DNA from: Drosophila miranda
Taxonomy: Eukaryota; Arthropoda; Insecta; Diptera; Drosophilidae
Reading direction: 5' to 3'
Length of the DNA stretch: 64,000 nucleotides
Assembly (NCBI RefSeq): GCF_003369915.1
Contig: NW_022881603.1
Span: forward strand, 7,113,249-7,177,248
The notes beneath the pieces are model-generated. The model saw only the letters and a program-made list of their open reading frames with translations, was not told the origin of the DNA and did no database searches. Position 1 is the first letter of the stretch, and the number at the start of each line of letters is the position of its first letter. The translations under genes were made by a program, and so were the position numbers. Shown here piece after piece: positions 34,301-44,079 of the stretch.

Positions 34301-37300
34301 GAAAGCCATGCCGAATCGCTGGCAAATGGTGTCAACTTGTGTATTCGGCCCTGCTTAATGATTGCAAGTTTTAGGTGTTCTGTTCGGTTCGGTTTTTTCC
34401 CCGTTTTATGTTCAATTTATTGTTCCCAGTGAATCGTTTGACACCCCCAAGGGAGGGCTCTTATTGATCGACATTTACCAAAACTCAAACATTGATGCGA
34501 ATGATGGGCCACGCTCCCATTTGTAGGCTATATCAAATATCCCCAAAGCCATATGACAACAGGCAAAACACCGACATGCAAAATCCGGAAGAACACGAGA
34601 CCCGACTCGACTCGACTGGAATGGAATGGAATGATATAAACGAAACGTGCGCTAATAAATTATGAGCAATACTTGGTGTGTGGTTCCACGCAACCTGCGG
34701 GAGGGTTTCATTCATTTCTTTTATGGCCTGGCCCACGCCCTCTGATGGAGGAAGCCCATGCAACCGACGAAAATAAAGCTTGGGGCGGGAAACCTTATAG
34801 AGAATGCTAGAACCGGGAAGAAAATACAAACAAAAGTCGAAAAATCAAAGATAATCCTCGTACTACGCGGGGCATTACGGTGCAATCAATTTCTGACAAA
34901 GCGAAATGCGTTCGGTTTGAAAAGGTCGGAGAGCTCTTAAGCGCGGAGTCGTGGCCAAAACTTTAAACAAATAACTTCCGTCAGACCGTCAGGCCGGCGG
35001 AGTCTGTCACAAGGCAGCCTTAATTTAATTAGACTGATTATAAAACCCCGTCAGCTGATCGATCAGCGGCCTGGTTGCGGGTGGAAACCGCACTCTAAGC
35101 CCTCTTTCCCCAGACAGACCTTCCACCTTCCCAAAATGTTGAATGTTTAGTTAAACTTGCGCGGCTGTGACTGATAAAACTGAGGCATCGCCTGTCAAAA
35201 TGCCTCCCCAGCCACCACATTTTTGGGCTCAAGAATGGTTAACGTTGCCATAAAACGCCACTGTCCGAAGATGTTGAAATATGGGAAAGGAATTATCGTT
35301 GGGGCACATAATAAACCAGCACAGTGATATCCCCGACTTAAGATTATAGCCAGTGATATATGGGATAGTTTTCGGTGAATTATACTTTGATTTCAACGGA
35401 TTATCGATGATTTAGATGTGGCTAAGTCTTCGAGATACTGTTTGCTGATAATAAAAAGCAAATAACTAATCTCTGGTAATAATTTCTGAGATTTTTCAAC
35501 ATATAATGGGTTCCAAGAACCAAGAAATGTACCTACGAGTACATACATATATAGTTGATAAATATTTATCATCATTGTGGAGCAATAATTATCCATAAAA
35601 CTCTACCAATTCTGCCAATACTAACGTCACCTATGGTATGACGATCTCTATATGTCACTCTGTTTGGACAATGATTTATGGGCAGCGATCGCCTTTATGG
35701 CAGGTGCTCTAAAAATTCCAATTTACAAGTGCAGCGCTTTCGCCGTCTTTTAGCCGTCTTATCTCTAAGCCATTTCCCATAGCTAAAAACATCGACAGAA
35801 ATCTACAATTATTTTATTACCCCCGACGCGAAGGCGTGGTGGGGTTGGTGATAAAGAGGCACTGGGAGTCAGAGAGGAGGACTGATTGGGTTGTCTGGGG
35901 CAACGATCGGTCGAGTCGAATCGATCGATCGATCGATCGTTAGCTCGGGCGAATGTTAAATTACTCAAATTGGCTGGAGAGACGCGCGTCATTGTCATCG
36001 CCATCACCATCGCCATCGTTTATTCACTTAGTGATGGCAGACAAAGAAATATATCAAAACGAGGGGGAACGTTGTGAGTTGCAGCGGACACCGCAACTCT
36101 ACAGTTATACCCGATACTAAGTCAGTATGGCTCTCCTCCGGCAGACGCCGCTAATATTGAACGACACGACAAAGAGTGCGTGCGAGAGAGACAGGAAATC
36201 AGTCTGAGCGTGACGTCGGGGGCTGCGTAGCCACTGCAAATTGATTTCTTGCTTTTGGTTACAAAAATGATCCGATCTGATCCAGATTCAGCAATCTGAT
36301 AGATATGGTCATTATCTATGATTCTGCGTTTTTAGTTTTCTCGAATCTGCAATATTGTGGATGCAACAGATTTTCGTCCTTTGTGGGGCGGAAGGGGGTG
36401 GGGCGAAATTTTGAGATATACGTTTTATAGTGAGATCTAACAGCGTTAATAGTCTCTGAGATTTGTGAATATCCCCAGATTTTCGTCCTTTGCGGGGGCG
36501 GAAGGGGGTGTGTCGAAATTTTGAAACAAACTCGTCTCGGTCCGATATATTAGGAGTGTGGATACCAAATTTGGTTGCTCTAGCTTTTATAGTCTCTGAG
36601 ATCTAGGCGCTAATGTTTTACTCTAAGCAAAGCCGCCTATGCTACGTGTGTGTTAGAGAGAGATAGGGCGAGAAAAAATGAAATTGTTTTCTTGATGCTG
36701 GCTATAATAATAATACGATCCAATTCAGATTCTGCTGTCTAAAAGATATGGTCATTCTCTACGATTATGCGTTTTTGGTTTTCTCGTATCTTTAAAATTG
36801 TGGATGCCACAGATTTTCGCCCTTTGTGGGGCGGAAGTGGGCGGGGCGAAGTTTTGAAATATTTTTGTAGCAGTGACATATCACAGAAGTCTGGATCCAA
36901 AACATCGTTGCTCTAGCTCTTATAGTCTTTGAGCACTATGCGCTAATAGGGACGGACAGACGGACGGACGGACGGACGGACGGACAGACGGCCAGGACAG
37001 ACATGGCTCAATCGACTCGGGTCGGAAACGATTCCTTCTGGACGTTACCCACATCCACTTTTACCACAAATCTAATATACCCCAATACTCATTTTGAGTA
37101 TCGGGTATAAAAAAACGAAAGGAAAAAGACCAAAAATTACCCATAATTTGTATTGAAAGTGTCGTGTAGCCGGGGGTCTAGGGGCAAATAGGAAATGATT
37201 TTTATCAGCATTCACATTCACTTTTCACAGAGAGTTCTGTTATTCTGTGACCGCCACCATTTACATTGCGTCAATACAGTGGCCTGTATCTTTGGTCTAT

Positions 37301-39526
37301 ATTTATCTGGAAGAGCGAAAAACTCTTGAAATTTCACTACGTCAAATTGATGGGGAACGAAAAACATTACCAATCTATGGTCTGATAGTTTAAAGGCCGA
37401 TTACCACCTTCCTCATTGACAAGCATCTACATCATGGCCTAAAGTGTATGTCAGAACAGAGAAAGCAATTAACTCAGGGAGGGTTGCTAGAAAATTATAT
37501 AAACTCTATTTAATGACCATTTACGGGTACGAGTTATACTCAGAATATGAGTACGAGTATATGCATAATTCGAAACACATTATACTACCGAACCAATTCG
37601 GTGTCTATGTATAGGCTGACAATGTCCACGAATTTCGTTAATTCTCGTTTAATAGGTTTTTATTTTTAAAAATCCACAACAAAGAACGTGCCACAACAAA
37701 CCCGAAAATATACTATGTATAAGCTTTTCCAAAATGATGAAATTTTTGTGTCCCACATTTTGAGTATATGTATGTATGTATTTATTTTTTTCGGTGGCAC
37801 AGAAATTGCACAGATCCTACGTACGAGACATATGCACAAAAAAAGTTATTGTTGTGTCTTCTTCGAAATTTCCATGTCCACGAAAACAAAACCAACAAAA
37901 CAGAATTGGAACCCCGAAGATGAAAAGAAACTGAAAAATTGCGTCGCGTTGAGGGGAGAAGAAAAGCAACATGAAAAGTTTTTGGCCGAAGCTTTTGATA
38001 CCACTTTTAAATCTGCATACAGTAGTGCTGAGTGCTGCACATAGACGGGTAAGTATGTGTGAAGAAACAGTAGTTGGGATTAAAAAAAGCACCACAAAAT
38101 AACACCGTTCAAATGTCCATGCTGATCAAGAATATACCCTCCATTTTCTTTGCGTTGCAAACATCTGATCAAAATGATAATACCCTATGCAAGTGTATAC
38201 AAACGGAACAGCAAAAATAGCAACGGCTCTGACGAACTGACAAAACGTCTCTCTCTTTCTCTCTCTCTCTCTGTGCTTCCAAAACATAGGGCCGTGGATA
38301 ACAACAGGGACTCAAAGGGGAAGACAAAAAACAAAGGAGAAACACGAGGGAGCGGGAGAGCGCGGACGGACAGGGCGACGAAGCGACACACTTTTTCTCA
38401 ATATTTTGTTGTGTGCCATTGCGCCGTTATTTTGAAGGTCAAGTGACCAGGTTAAGCTTCCTCCGGAACTGCCTTTCAGCCTTCAACTCTTCCTCCACCT
38501 CTAGACAGCGGCGGAAAACCATTTTTGCATTAAAAAATCGAATAAAAAGAAGGAAAAGGGGAAACAACAGTGAATCACCCGAGCGCAAACTACTTTGGTA
38601 ATTGGAAGAGCAAGCAATATAGGGCGCTCGCGGCAGAGCGTTTACTGTAACAAGAGAGGGCAGCGAAGTGACGCAGAGCGGGTGAGCGGGAAAAAGACCG
38701 AATGTACAGAAGGAATCGGCGATTAACTTACCACGCGTCGTGTCTCGTATCGCGGCGGTTGAAGTGGAGCGGCGACCCCAACACCAGGCCCAGCCAAAGG
38801 TGAGGGCGTCGGCGTAGACGTGACCGTGCCCACTATTTCATGAAGCACTTCAAACGGACCCAGTGCCTGCAGGCAGGTCTGCTCGTCACCCGAAATGTCC
38901 GCGGATGGCGGCGGTGAGGGTGGCAATGGATTTTCCATAACATAAACCAAATCTATTTCGGGTGCTCCTACTGCATGGGATAGTTGCATTGTGGGGGTCG
39001 CTGCGACGATATTCATCAGCTGAATGTCCATGTCTATCGTGGATGTCCATGGAATCGTGGATTCCTTCCCAGTTCCCATCTCCATTCCAGTCAAATTTGA
39101 TTTCTTCGTGCATTTGTCGGTTGTGGTCTGGTCCTGGTCTTCCAGTTGGAATATGTCATGGCAGTCCATTTCCATTATCATTAAATCTGTTTGGGTTGTT
39201 TGTTCGATTGTATCCTCGGAGTCCTCGTACCGTCGTCTCACGTCCTGAATATGCTGGCCGCGAATGTGATCCATAAACACCGAGAACGGCAGGCAAATTG
39301 CAGGGCAGAAGGCGCAATTGAAGCCAAAGCTCTGCACATCCGGCGATGTGGTAAGTTCTCCACATTTTCGAAAGTAGGCGTAATCCTCCAGTTGCCAATT
39401 AAAGGTCTGGGGTTGTGGCGGCGGTTGCTGCTGCACTTGCTCCTGCAGCGACAGCATGGTGGTTGTTTCTTGATTACACAGAGAGTTGTTTACTTTGTCT
39501 GAATTTGTTTGGCGCACACACGTCAC
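28351..39526 (-). CDS. MADF/C2H2 zinc-finger transcription factor (5 exons)
   Basis: Exons are 39526-38732, 30476-30261, 30174-29830, 29766-29374 and 29313-28351. Every exon is a multiple of three with GT/AG borders, giving 903 residues and no stop. Exon 1 encodes a lone C2H2-like finger (FNCAFCP...HIRGQH) and acidic, Thr/Gln-rich sequence. Exons 3-5 encode three MADF (Myb/SANT-like) DNA-binding domains, each with LWN/LWD-P-H motifs. Seven C2H2 fingers follow near the C-terminus, including TGE-type linkers. It is probably a nuclear sequence-specific regulator. It is the only host gene here with no visible lesion. Joining exon 1 to the rest across an 8.3-kb intron is inference, supported by matching phase. 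I do not assign a D. melanogaster orthologue. Confidence 0.75.
31791..31798. repeat. 8-bp target duplication of MITE, left
   Basis: ATTTCTAG occurs here and again at 32365-32372, immediately outside the terminal inverted repeats. Confidence 0.85.
31799..32364. mobile_element. hAT-type MITE with subterminal repeat arms
   Basis: This is a 566-bp element with terminal inverted repeats, TAGTGTTGTGTTGCTCAT on the left and TAGTGTTGGGTAAACATTGC read inward from the right. It is flanked by a perfect 8-bp duplication ATTTCTAG (31791-31798 and 32365-32372). Eight-base duplications and TAGTGTTG-like ends are typical of hAT elements. Both arms are made of short GTGAGCAACT/GTGAACAA-type repeats in opposite orientation, so the element can fold back. 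It encodes no transposase. Confidence 0.85.
32365..32372. repeat. 8-bp target duplication of MITE, right
   Basis: ATTTCTAG, perfect partner of 31791-31798. Confidence 0.85.
35921..35939. repeat. CGAT microsatellite
   Basis: Five tandem copies of the 4-base unit TCGA/CGAT in the intron. No function is inferred. Confidence 0.7.
36057..37115 (-). mobile_element. DINE-1 (Helentron-type), full copy, inverted
   Basis: A copy of about 1.06 kb in the opposite orientation to those at 61305 and 63045. It ends at the plus-strand right with ATTTTGAGTATCGGGTATA and has a (GGAC)n core near 36960. The left end carries a GAGTTGC...GCAACTC hairpin and the subterminal ATACCCGATACT sequence. These are hallmarks of DINE-1/INE-1, non-autonomous Helitron-like elements. 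No target duplication is expected, and none is evident. Confidence 0.82.
37877..38044 (+). CDS. Candidate 55-residue ORF (unrecognised)
   Basis: It has a basic, Lys-rich start MSTKTKPTKQNWNPEDEKKL and then a charged helix-like segment. It is followed by TAG and, a few bases later, a strong GTAAGTATG donor-like site. It lies in the large intron on the opposite strand to the zinc-finger gene. Codon use looks reasonable, but no family is recognised. It may be a small gene, a 5' exon or chance. Confidence 0.25.
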   Translation, partial: STKTKPTKQNWNPEDEKKLKNCVALRGEEKQHEKFLAEAFDTTFKSAYSSAECCT

Positions 39527-39682
39527 GGTGGAAGCGAACTTCAGCGGCGGGCTTTCTCATAAGAAAAGCGATTTATTCTATCATTAAACCAAAGACTATA
39601 CAATACCGACATTGTGTTGGTATTGGTATCACACGCGCCGTCGTTTTTCAAATGTTTGACAGTCGCGCTCGTCTGTTGTGCC

Positions 39683-39942
39683 CGGTGTGACCGCGGATAT
39701 ATCGGTCAAATATACCGCCCGACCCTCAGAAATATACCAAAATAGACCATCGCACTTTAAAAATATACCGTAAATATACTAACGATATACATTTTACTGG
39801 TTTTTGATATTCTGTCGAATATTACTAGCTAAATAGAACCCTCAGCCCTGCCCACATAGTTTTATATGATTGATTAATCAATTTTTTACTTGACTGATTT
39901 ATTTTAAATACTCGCTTTAATTGGATTTTGCCTAAAAAAGGT
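39683..39942. promoter_or_regulatory. Promoter-like dispersed repeat, copy A (divergent promoter)
   Basis: This is the intergenic stretch between the zinc-finger gene (start 39526, minus) and mRpL41 (start 40092, plus). It holds a motif-1-like GGTGTGACC at 39684-39692 (reverse of YGGTCACACTR) and several ATATACC boxes (reverse of Ohler motif 6, GTATWTTT). A motif-7-like GGCAGCGCTG lies just beyond near 39985. Such motifs mark TATA-less housekeeping promoters in Drosophila. The whole ~260 bp matches 43698-43972 in inverted orientation. Confidence 0.65.
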
Positions 39943-40091
39943 AAAGATAAAAGTATGAGAGTAACTGCAGAGAAAAGTAGATTGGCAGCGCTGGAGGATA
40001 AGCATAAGTTGGCAGCGCGCACAATTCACAGCTGATTGCTGTTTCCTAATTTTGTTATTTAACCAGCAGGAATTTCCTCGAACCAAAAAAA

Positions 40092-40592
40092 ATGCAAAAC
40101 TGTATTAAACTGGTGCCATTGGCACTCAAGTGCCCGCAGAGAGCCATCAGCACGTCTGCTGTCTTGGATGGCAAGCGGAACTTTCGCAAATTTAACGTAC
40201 ACAGCAAGCGCGGCACTCGCGTGGTTAAGGAGGCCCAAAAGACCATGGCCAATCCCCCGGTGCCCATTGACAAGCGGGGCGTCCGCGACACAGGCATCTT
40301 GGTTGATGGAAAATTTGTGGAGATCCCTTAGAAAATCCCCGATATTATTGTGCCCGATCTAACGGACTGCAAGCTGAAGGCCTATGTGTCGTACAAAGCA
40401 CCGGAAGTAGTGCAATCAGAATTCACCAGTCTGGACTTGTTCAACGCAGTCTATTCGAAAAAGATTGTTGAGGATTTCAAGGCGGGCAGCCTCCAGGCAG
40501 ACGGCAGTCCCAAGGAACCATCGGCCGAAGAGAAACTCACTTCATCGGAGGCATTTCTCCGTGCACGAAGAACTGGCAGCGACATATTCTAG
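40092..40592 (+). pseudogene. mRpL41: Mitochondrial ribosomal protein L41, nonsense allele
   Basis: This is a single-exon gene encoding the large-subunit mitoribosomal protein mL41. It starts MQNCIKLVPLALKCP with a mitochondrial targeting-type N-terminus (basic/hydrophobic, ISTSA). The conserved body includes GKRNFRKFN, KRGVRDTGI and SYKAPEVVQSEF, and the end is ARRTGSDIF. Codon 80 (40329-40331) is TAG, where the frame otherwise continues unchanged to the normal stop at 40592 (166 residues expected). Only the N-terminal half could be made, so the copy is probably null. An AATAAA follows at about 40614. It is tail-to-tail with the RS-rich gene, 41 bp apart. Confidence 0.85.
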
Positions 40593-40633
40593 ACATACGT
40601 TTATTGTTTCTTAAATAAAAATTGTAAATTTTA

Positions 40634-41325
40634 CTATTCCTGGATGTACTTTTGGCGATATACGTAAAGTTTGCGAATCCATTTCTCCGTCTTAAGGTCA
40701 GGATTTCCAAGGAACTGATAAACGAAAACATGACACATATTTGTGAGAAGAGGACGATAGAACCGAGAAAAGCAACTTACGTTGGGATGAAATATTACAT
40801 CTTCGGTTTGGACCGGGTTCGATGGATTCGGTACGGTCACCGTTTCGTTTTTCAGATCTATGATAACCTTCTCTGGAGCCTCACGATCTTTGGTGCTGAA
40901 GAAAGCTGACGGCTTGAAGGTATCCTCGTCTATCTTTTCCAAGGCCTTCTGCACTTTGGTATCCAGCAAATCGATGCCCTTGACGTTGCTAGCGAGAGGC
41001 GTTGAACGTGAATTGCTCTCCGAACTCGGTGCTCTGGTTGTCCTTTGGGAGGCAGAGCGAGATTTGTTATAGTCCCGACTGCGACTCTTGCTGTGCCGGC
41101 TCCGGGAGCTGCTTGGACTGCGTGGTGATGAGCTGCGCGACGAGCTGCGGCTACTACTACGACTACGCCTGTAGTACTTTTTAGATTTCTTCGACTTCTT
41201 TTTTTTGGGTTTGGAGCTTTGCCGGCTGCTTCTGGTGGGGACTTGGAGTGGTACCTTCGGTCGCGGTCCCGATCTCGCTCTCTTTCCCGGTCGCGGTCTC
41301 TATCATGTCTTTCCCGTTCACGCAT
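40634..41325 (-). pseudogene. RS-rich (splicing-associated type) protein, 1-nt frameshift
   Basis: Two exons, 41325-40781 and 40714-40634, have GTAAGT/CAG borders. The N-terminus is rich in Arg-Asp/Arg-Glu dipeptides. A Lys-rich patch and Arg-Ser repeats follow, typical of splicing cofactors. The C-terminus is conserved-looking: VQKALEKIDEDTFKPSAFF, ending LKTEKWIRKLYVYRQK. The coding total is one base short of a multiple of three. The frame slips at an eight-A run (plus-strand T run near 41198-41206), after about 40 residues. The expected product is 208 residues. I cannot name the family firmly; RSRC1-like is a weak guess. The indel could be a sequencing error in a homopolymer. Confidence 0.6.
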
Positions 41326-41619
41326 TGTCTTTTTTTATTTATTTATTTTTGATTCTATTGTCGCTTGGCTCATGTACATAATAAATACAGTACACTACAA
41401 AAAGATATGAACAACAGGCAAAGCAGCACGGAAAATGCAACGCATGCAATGTAAAATGCATTTGCATTTATATTTGCTTAATATAACTTGAAAAGATAAC
41501 AAGTCAATTTTGTCTTCAAGGTATATTATCCTCAAACGGCGAGGTGAGGTTCGTACGAAGTCTGCAACTTGCCTAGGCTATTTTTGCTCGTCGTCCCTAC
41601 CCCTTTCTATGGGGTTGTT

Positions 41620-41665
41620 ACACATCGATATTATATTATATATAATATCGATATTATATACTGTG
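41620..41665. promoter_or_regulatory. AT-rich palindrome with repeated DRE-like ATCGATA
   Basis: CATCGATATTATA and its near-mirror TATAATATCGATATTATA form an imperfect palindrome about 300 bp upstream of the RS-rich gene. It holds ATCGAT twice, and a further TATCGA lies at about 41668. TATCGATA is the DREF site of housekeeping promoters, so this may be the gene's promoter. It could also form a cruciform. Confidence 0.5.
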
Positions 41666-42089
41666 TCTATCGACTGCCCTCTAAATTATAATATTACTGA
41701 ATCCAAATTTAAATTTGGGCGCCAAAAACTAAAAAATTATATAAAGAAGCGCCCGTTACGATAGCTTCTTTTACTAATGGATTTTTTAACTAGATCTGGG
41801 ATCGCTTGCTTAACAATTTGAACTTTCAGAAGGTCGTTGAAAATTCTGATAATACAATCTAATTACATGTAACCGCCAGTAGCGCAGCTATCAAGATTCA
41901 CAGAGTGATAGCTGCACAACTTGTCGTGAGACTTGAAGCCACCTGTATTATCGCTTCTGGCAAATCGCTCATGAGTTTCCCAAACGACCTACCAGTCTTG
42001 TTGAATTGAACGTAGTTTCTGTGCGAAAATAGCCTGCCATAAATTTGCCCGACCAAATCTTCCAGTCCTTATCAGATGTTCCTTGGGGG

Positions 42090-42099
42090 TATATAAAAG
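42090..42099 (+). promoter_or_regulatory. TATA box of lipase
   Basis: TATATAAAAG lies 59 bp before the lipase start codon. A TATA promoter fits a tissue-specific secreted enzyme, unlike the TATA-less neighbours. Confidence 0.7.
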
Positions 42100-42148
42100 G
42101 AATGAGTGGTCACACCATTTGGTAAAGTACCTGCACCTGTGATCAAAA

Positions 42149-43359
42149 ATGCTGGTTCCCCAAGTATTTCTGGGTCTTCTATGTCTAGGCCTGGCCACAG
42201 CCTTGCCCGCCGACGGCGGGCGGGTGAGCTCTGTGACAACGGTAAAAACGAATCTCTATATTATAATATCTCTGTATTATTCAGTTGACTCTAGTGAGAG
42301 CACAAGGCTATGAGATTCAGGAGCATACTGTTCAGACGTCGGATGGATATATTCTCACCATGCACCGCATTCCATACTCCAAGAATACCGGCTACGATGG
42401 CGCTCGTCCTGTTGCCTTCCTCATGCACGGTCTGCTCTGCTCGTCCTCTGACTGGGTGATTGGGCGGTCCACACAGTGGCCTAGCTTACCTGCTTTCTGA
42501 GGCTGGCTATGATGTCTGTATGGGCAATGCTCGTGGCAACACCTATTCGAAGAAACATGCAACCCACACACCGCTGCTGCTGCCCTTCTGAAACTTCGAG
42601 TGGCATGACATTGGAATCTATGATCTGCCCGCCATGATAGACTACGTCCTATACGCCACGGGTGTAGATCAACCTCGTTCGTGGGTCACTCCCAGGGCAC
42701 CACCGTTTTCTTCGTGCTCAACTCGATGATTCCGCGATTTAAGAGTCGCATACGCTCGGATGGAGCACATGGAGAGTCCCCTAGCCACCGTAGGAGATCC
42801 TCTGTTGGGACAACCAAATGCCTTTGTTGAGCTATTCGGCAGTATGGAGTTTCTGCCAAACACTCAGCTCATGAATTTGCTTGGCGCTGTATTGTGCAGT
42901 GATCAGGCTATATCCCAGGTTATCTGCACAAACAGCCTGCTCCTCATGGGCGGCTGGAACTCGCCATATTTGAACAAGTCAATGATCCCAGAAATAATGG
43001 CCACCACGGCAGGCTGTTCGGTGAACCAGATCTTCCACTATCTGCAGGAGTACAATTCGGGATATTTCCGTCGATTCGACTACGGTTCGACCCGAAACAA
43101 GAAGGAGTACGGCTCCAAGGCTCCACAAGATTACAATGTGGAGGGCATAAACGTTCCCACATACCTTTACTACAGCGACAACGACTACTTTGCCAGTTTA
43201 ATCGATGTGGATCGTCTTCGCTACGTAATGGATCCGAATTCCCTGAAGAGTGCGTATCGCCTACCCGAGACTAAATGGAATCATTTGGACTTCCTGTGGG
43301 GCCTGAATGTCAAGCAAATACTTTATGACCGAGTGATCAATGACATAAAGAATGCGTAA
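42149..43359 (+). pseudogene. CG8093: Acid lipase family gene (CG8093-type), multiply disabled
   Basis: Exons are 42149-42241 (signal peptide MLVPQVFLGLLCLGLATALP) and 42285-43359. The product would be a secreted triacylglycerol/acid lipase with an alpha/beta-hydrolase fold. Visible motifs are an EIQEHTVQTSDGYILTMHRIP start, HGL, the nucleophile elbow GHSQG at about 42683-42697, the YSDNDYFAS Asp region and the NHLDFLWG His region. Lesions are an insertion near 42462-42470, a TGG-to-TGT change near 42516, TGA for Trp at 42589-42591, a 1-base loss near 42670 and a deletion near 42755. The remainder is well preserved, so decay is recent. Orthology to CG8093 rests on similarity as remembered and on adjacency to row. 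Confidence 0.82.
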
Positions 43360-43625
43360 GCATGTGTTAAAAATAAAACTTAAGATCGTGATAATTAGAA
43401 TTCAAAACAACAAAACACTTTTCAACTATTTAAGCAATGGGTTTAATTACTGATGCGGTGATATTTGATAAGGGGTCATAAATACAATTTAAATTGTCGT
43501 TATTTCACCGTGACATAACACAAGCCAAACAGCGTTTTATTTGTTTCAAATTATCGTTATATATGTTTCGTTCTTTTGAAAATGCGGTATTTTTTTGAGA
43601 TATGCGCAAAATAAACACTGCTTAG

Positions 43626-43633
43626 TATCGATA
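43626..43633. promoter_or_regulatory. DRE (DREF site)
   Basis: A perfect TATCGATA lies between the lipase end and row, about 450 bp before the row start. Confidence 0.5.
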
Positions 43634-43697
43634 AGTGACTTTCGACTACTCCAATGATTATCCTTTGCGTTTTTTTGTTTTGACCTATTTCGTTAAA

Positions 43698-43972
43698 ACC
43701 ATTTTTATCCAAAATCCAATAAAAGCAAGTGTTGAATATAAACCAGACAATTAGAAAATAGATTCACTAATCGGATAAAATTATGTGGGCATGGCTAAAT
43801 ATTCTATCTAGCTAGTAATATTTGATGGAATATTAAAATCAAGGAATATGTAAATTATAACTTGAATTAGTCAGTATATTTACGGTATATTTTGAAAATG
43901 AGACGGTATATTTCTGAGGTTGGGACCGCATATGCCATATACTACCCGCGGTCATACTGGCCACAGGTACAC
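43698..43972. promoter_or_regulatory. Promoter-like dispersed repeat, copy B (row promoter)
   Basis: This is the inverted partner of 39683-39942. It shares GCCCACAT/ATGTGGGC, ATTACTAGCTA, paired GTATATTT boxes and a GCGGTCATACTGG motif-1-like end in the same order. It lies just upstream of row on the sense strand, so motif 1 and motif 6 are suitably placed for a TATA-less promoter. Confidence 0.65.
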
Positions 43973-44079
43973 CCACGACAAAAAACCTAATCCAATACGG
44001 AAAATAATTTATTTTCGCTTAAAATTTATCTAAAAAACGCCATATCTTGGCCAGTGGTCGTGTTAAGTTAATCCCCAAG

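Larger units (their letters stand above)
30477..38731 (-). other. 8.3-kb first intron of the zinc-finger gene, transposon-bearing
   Basis: It begins with GTAAGT at 38731 and ends with CTCCAG at 30477. It contains a hAT-type MITE (31799-32364), a full DINE-1 (36057-37115), a CT-rich run at 38250-38275 and a short CGAT repeat at 35921-35939. Otherwise it is non-coding sequence with no gene I can recognise. Confidence 0.6.
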
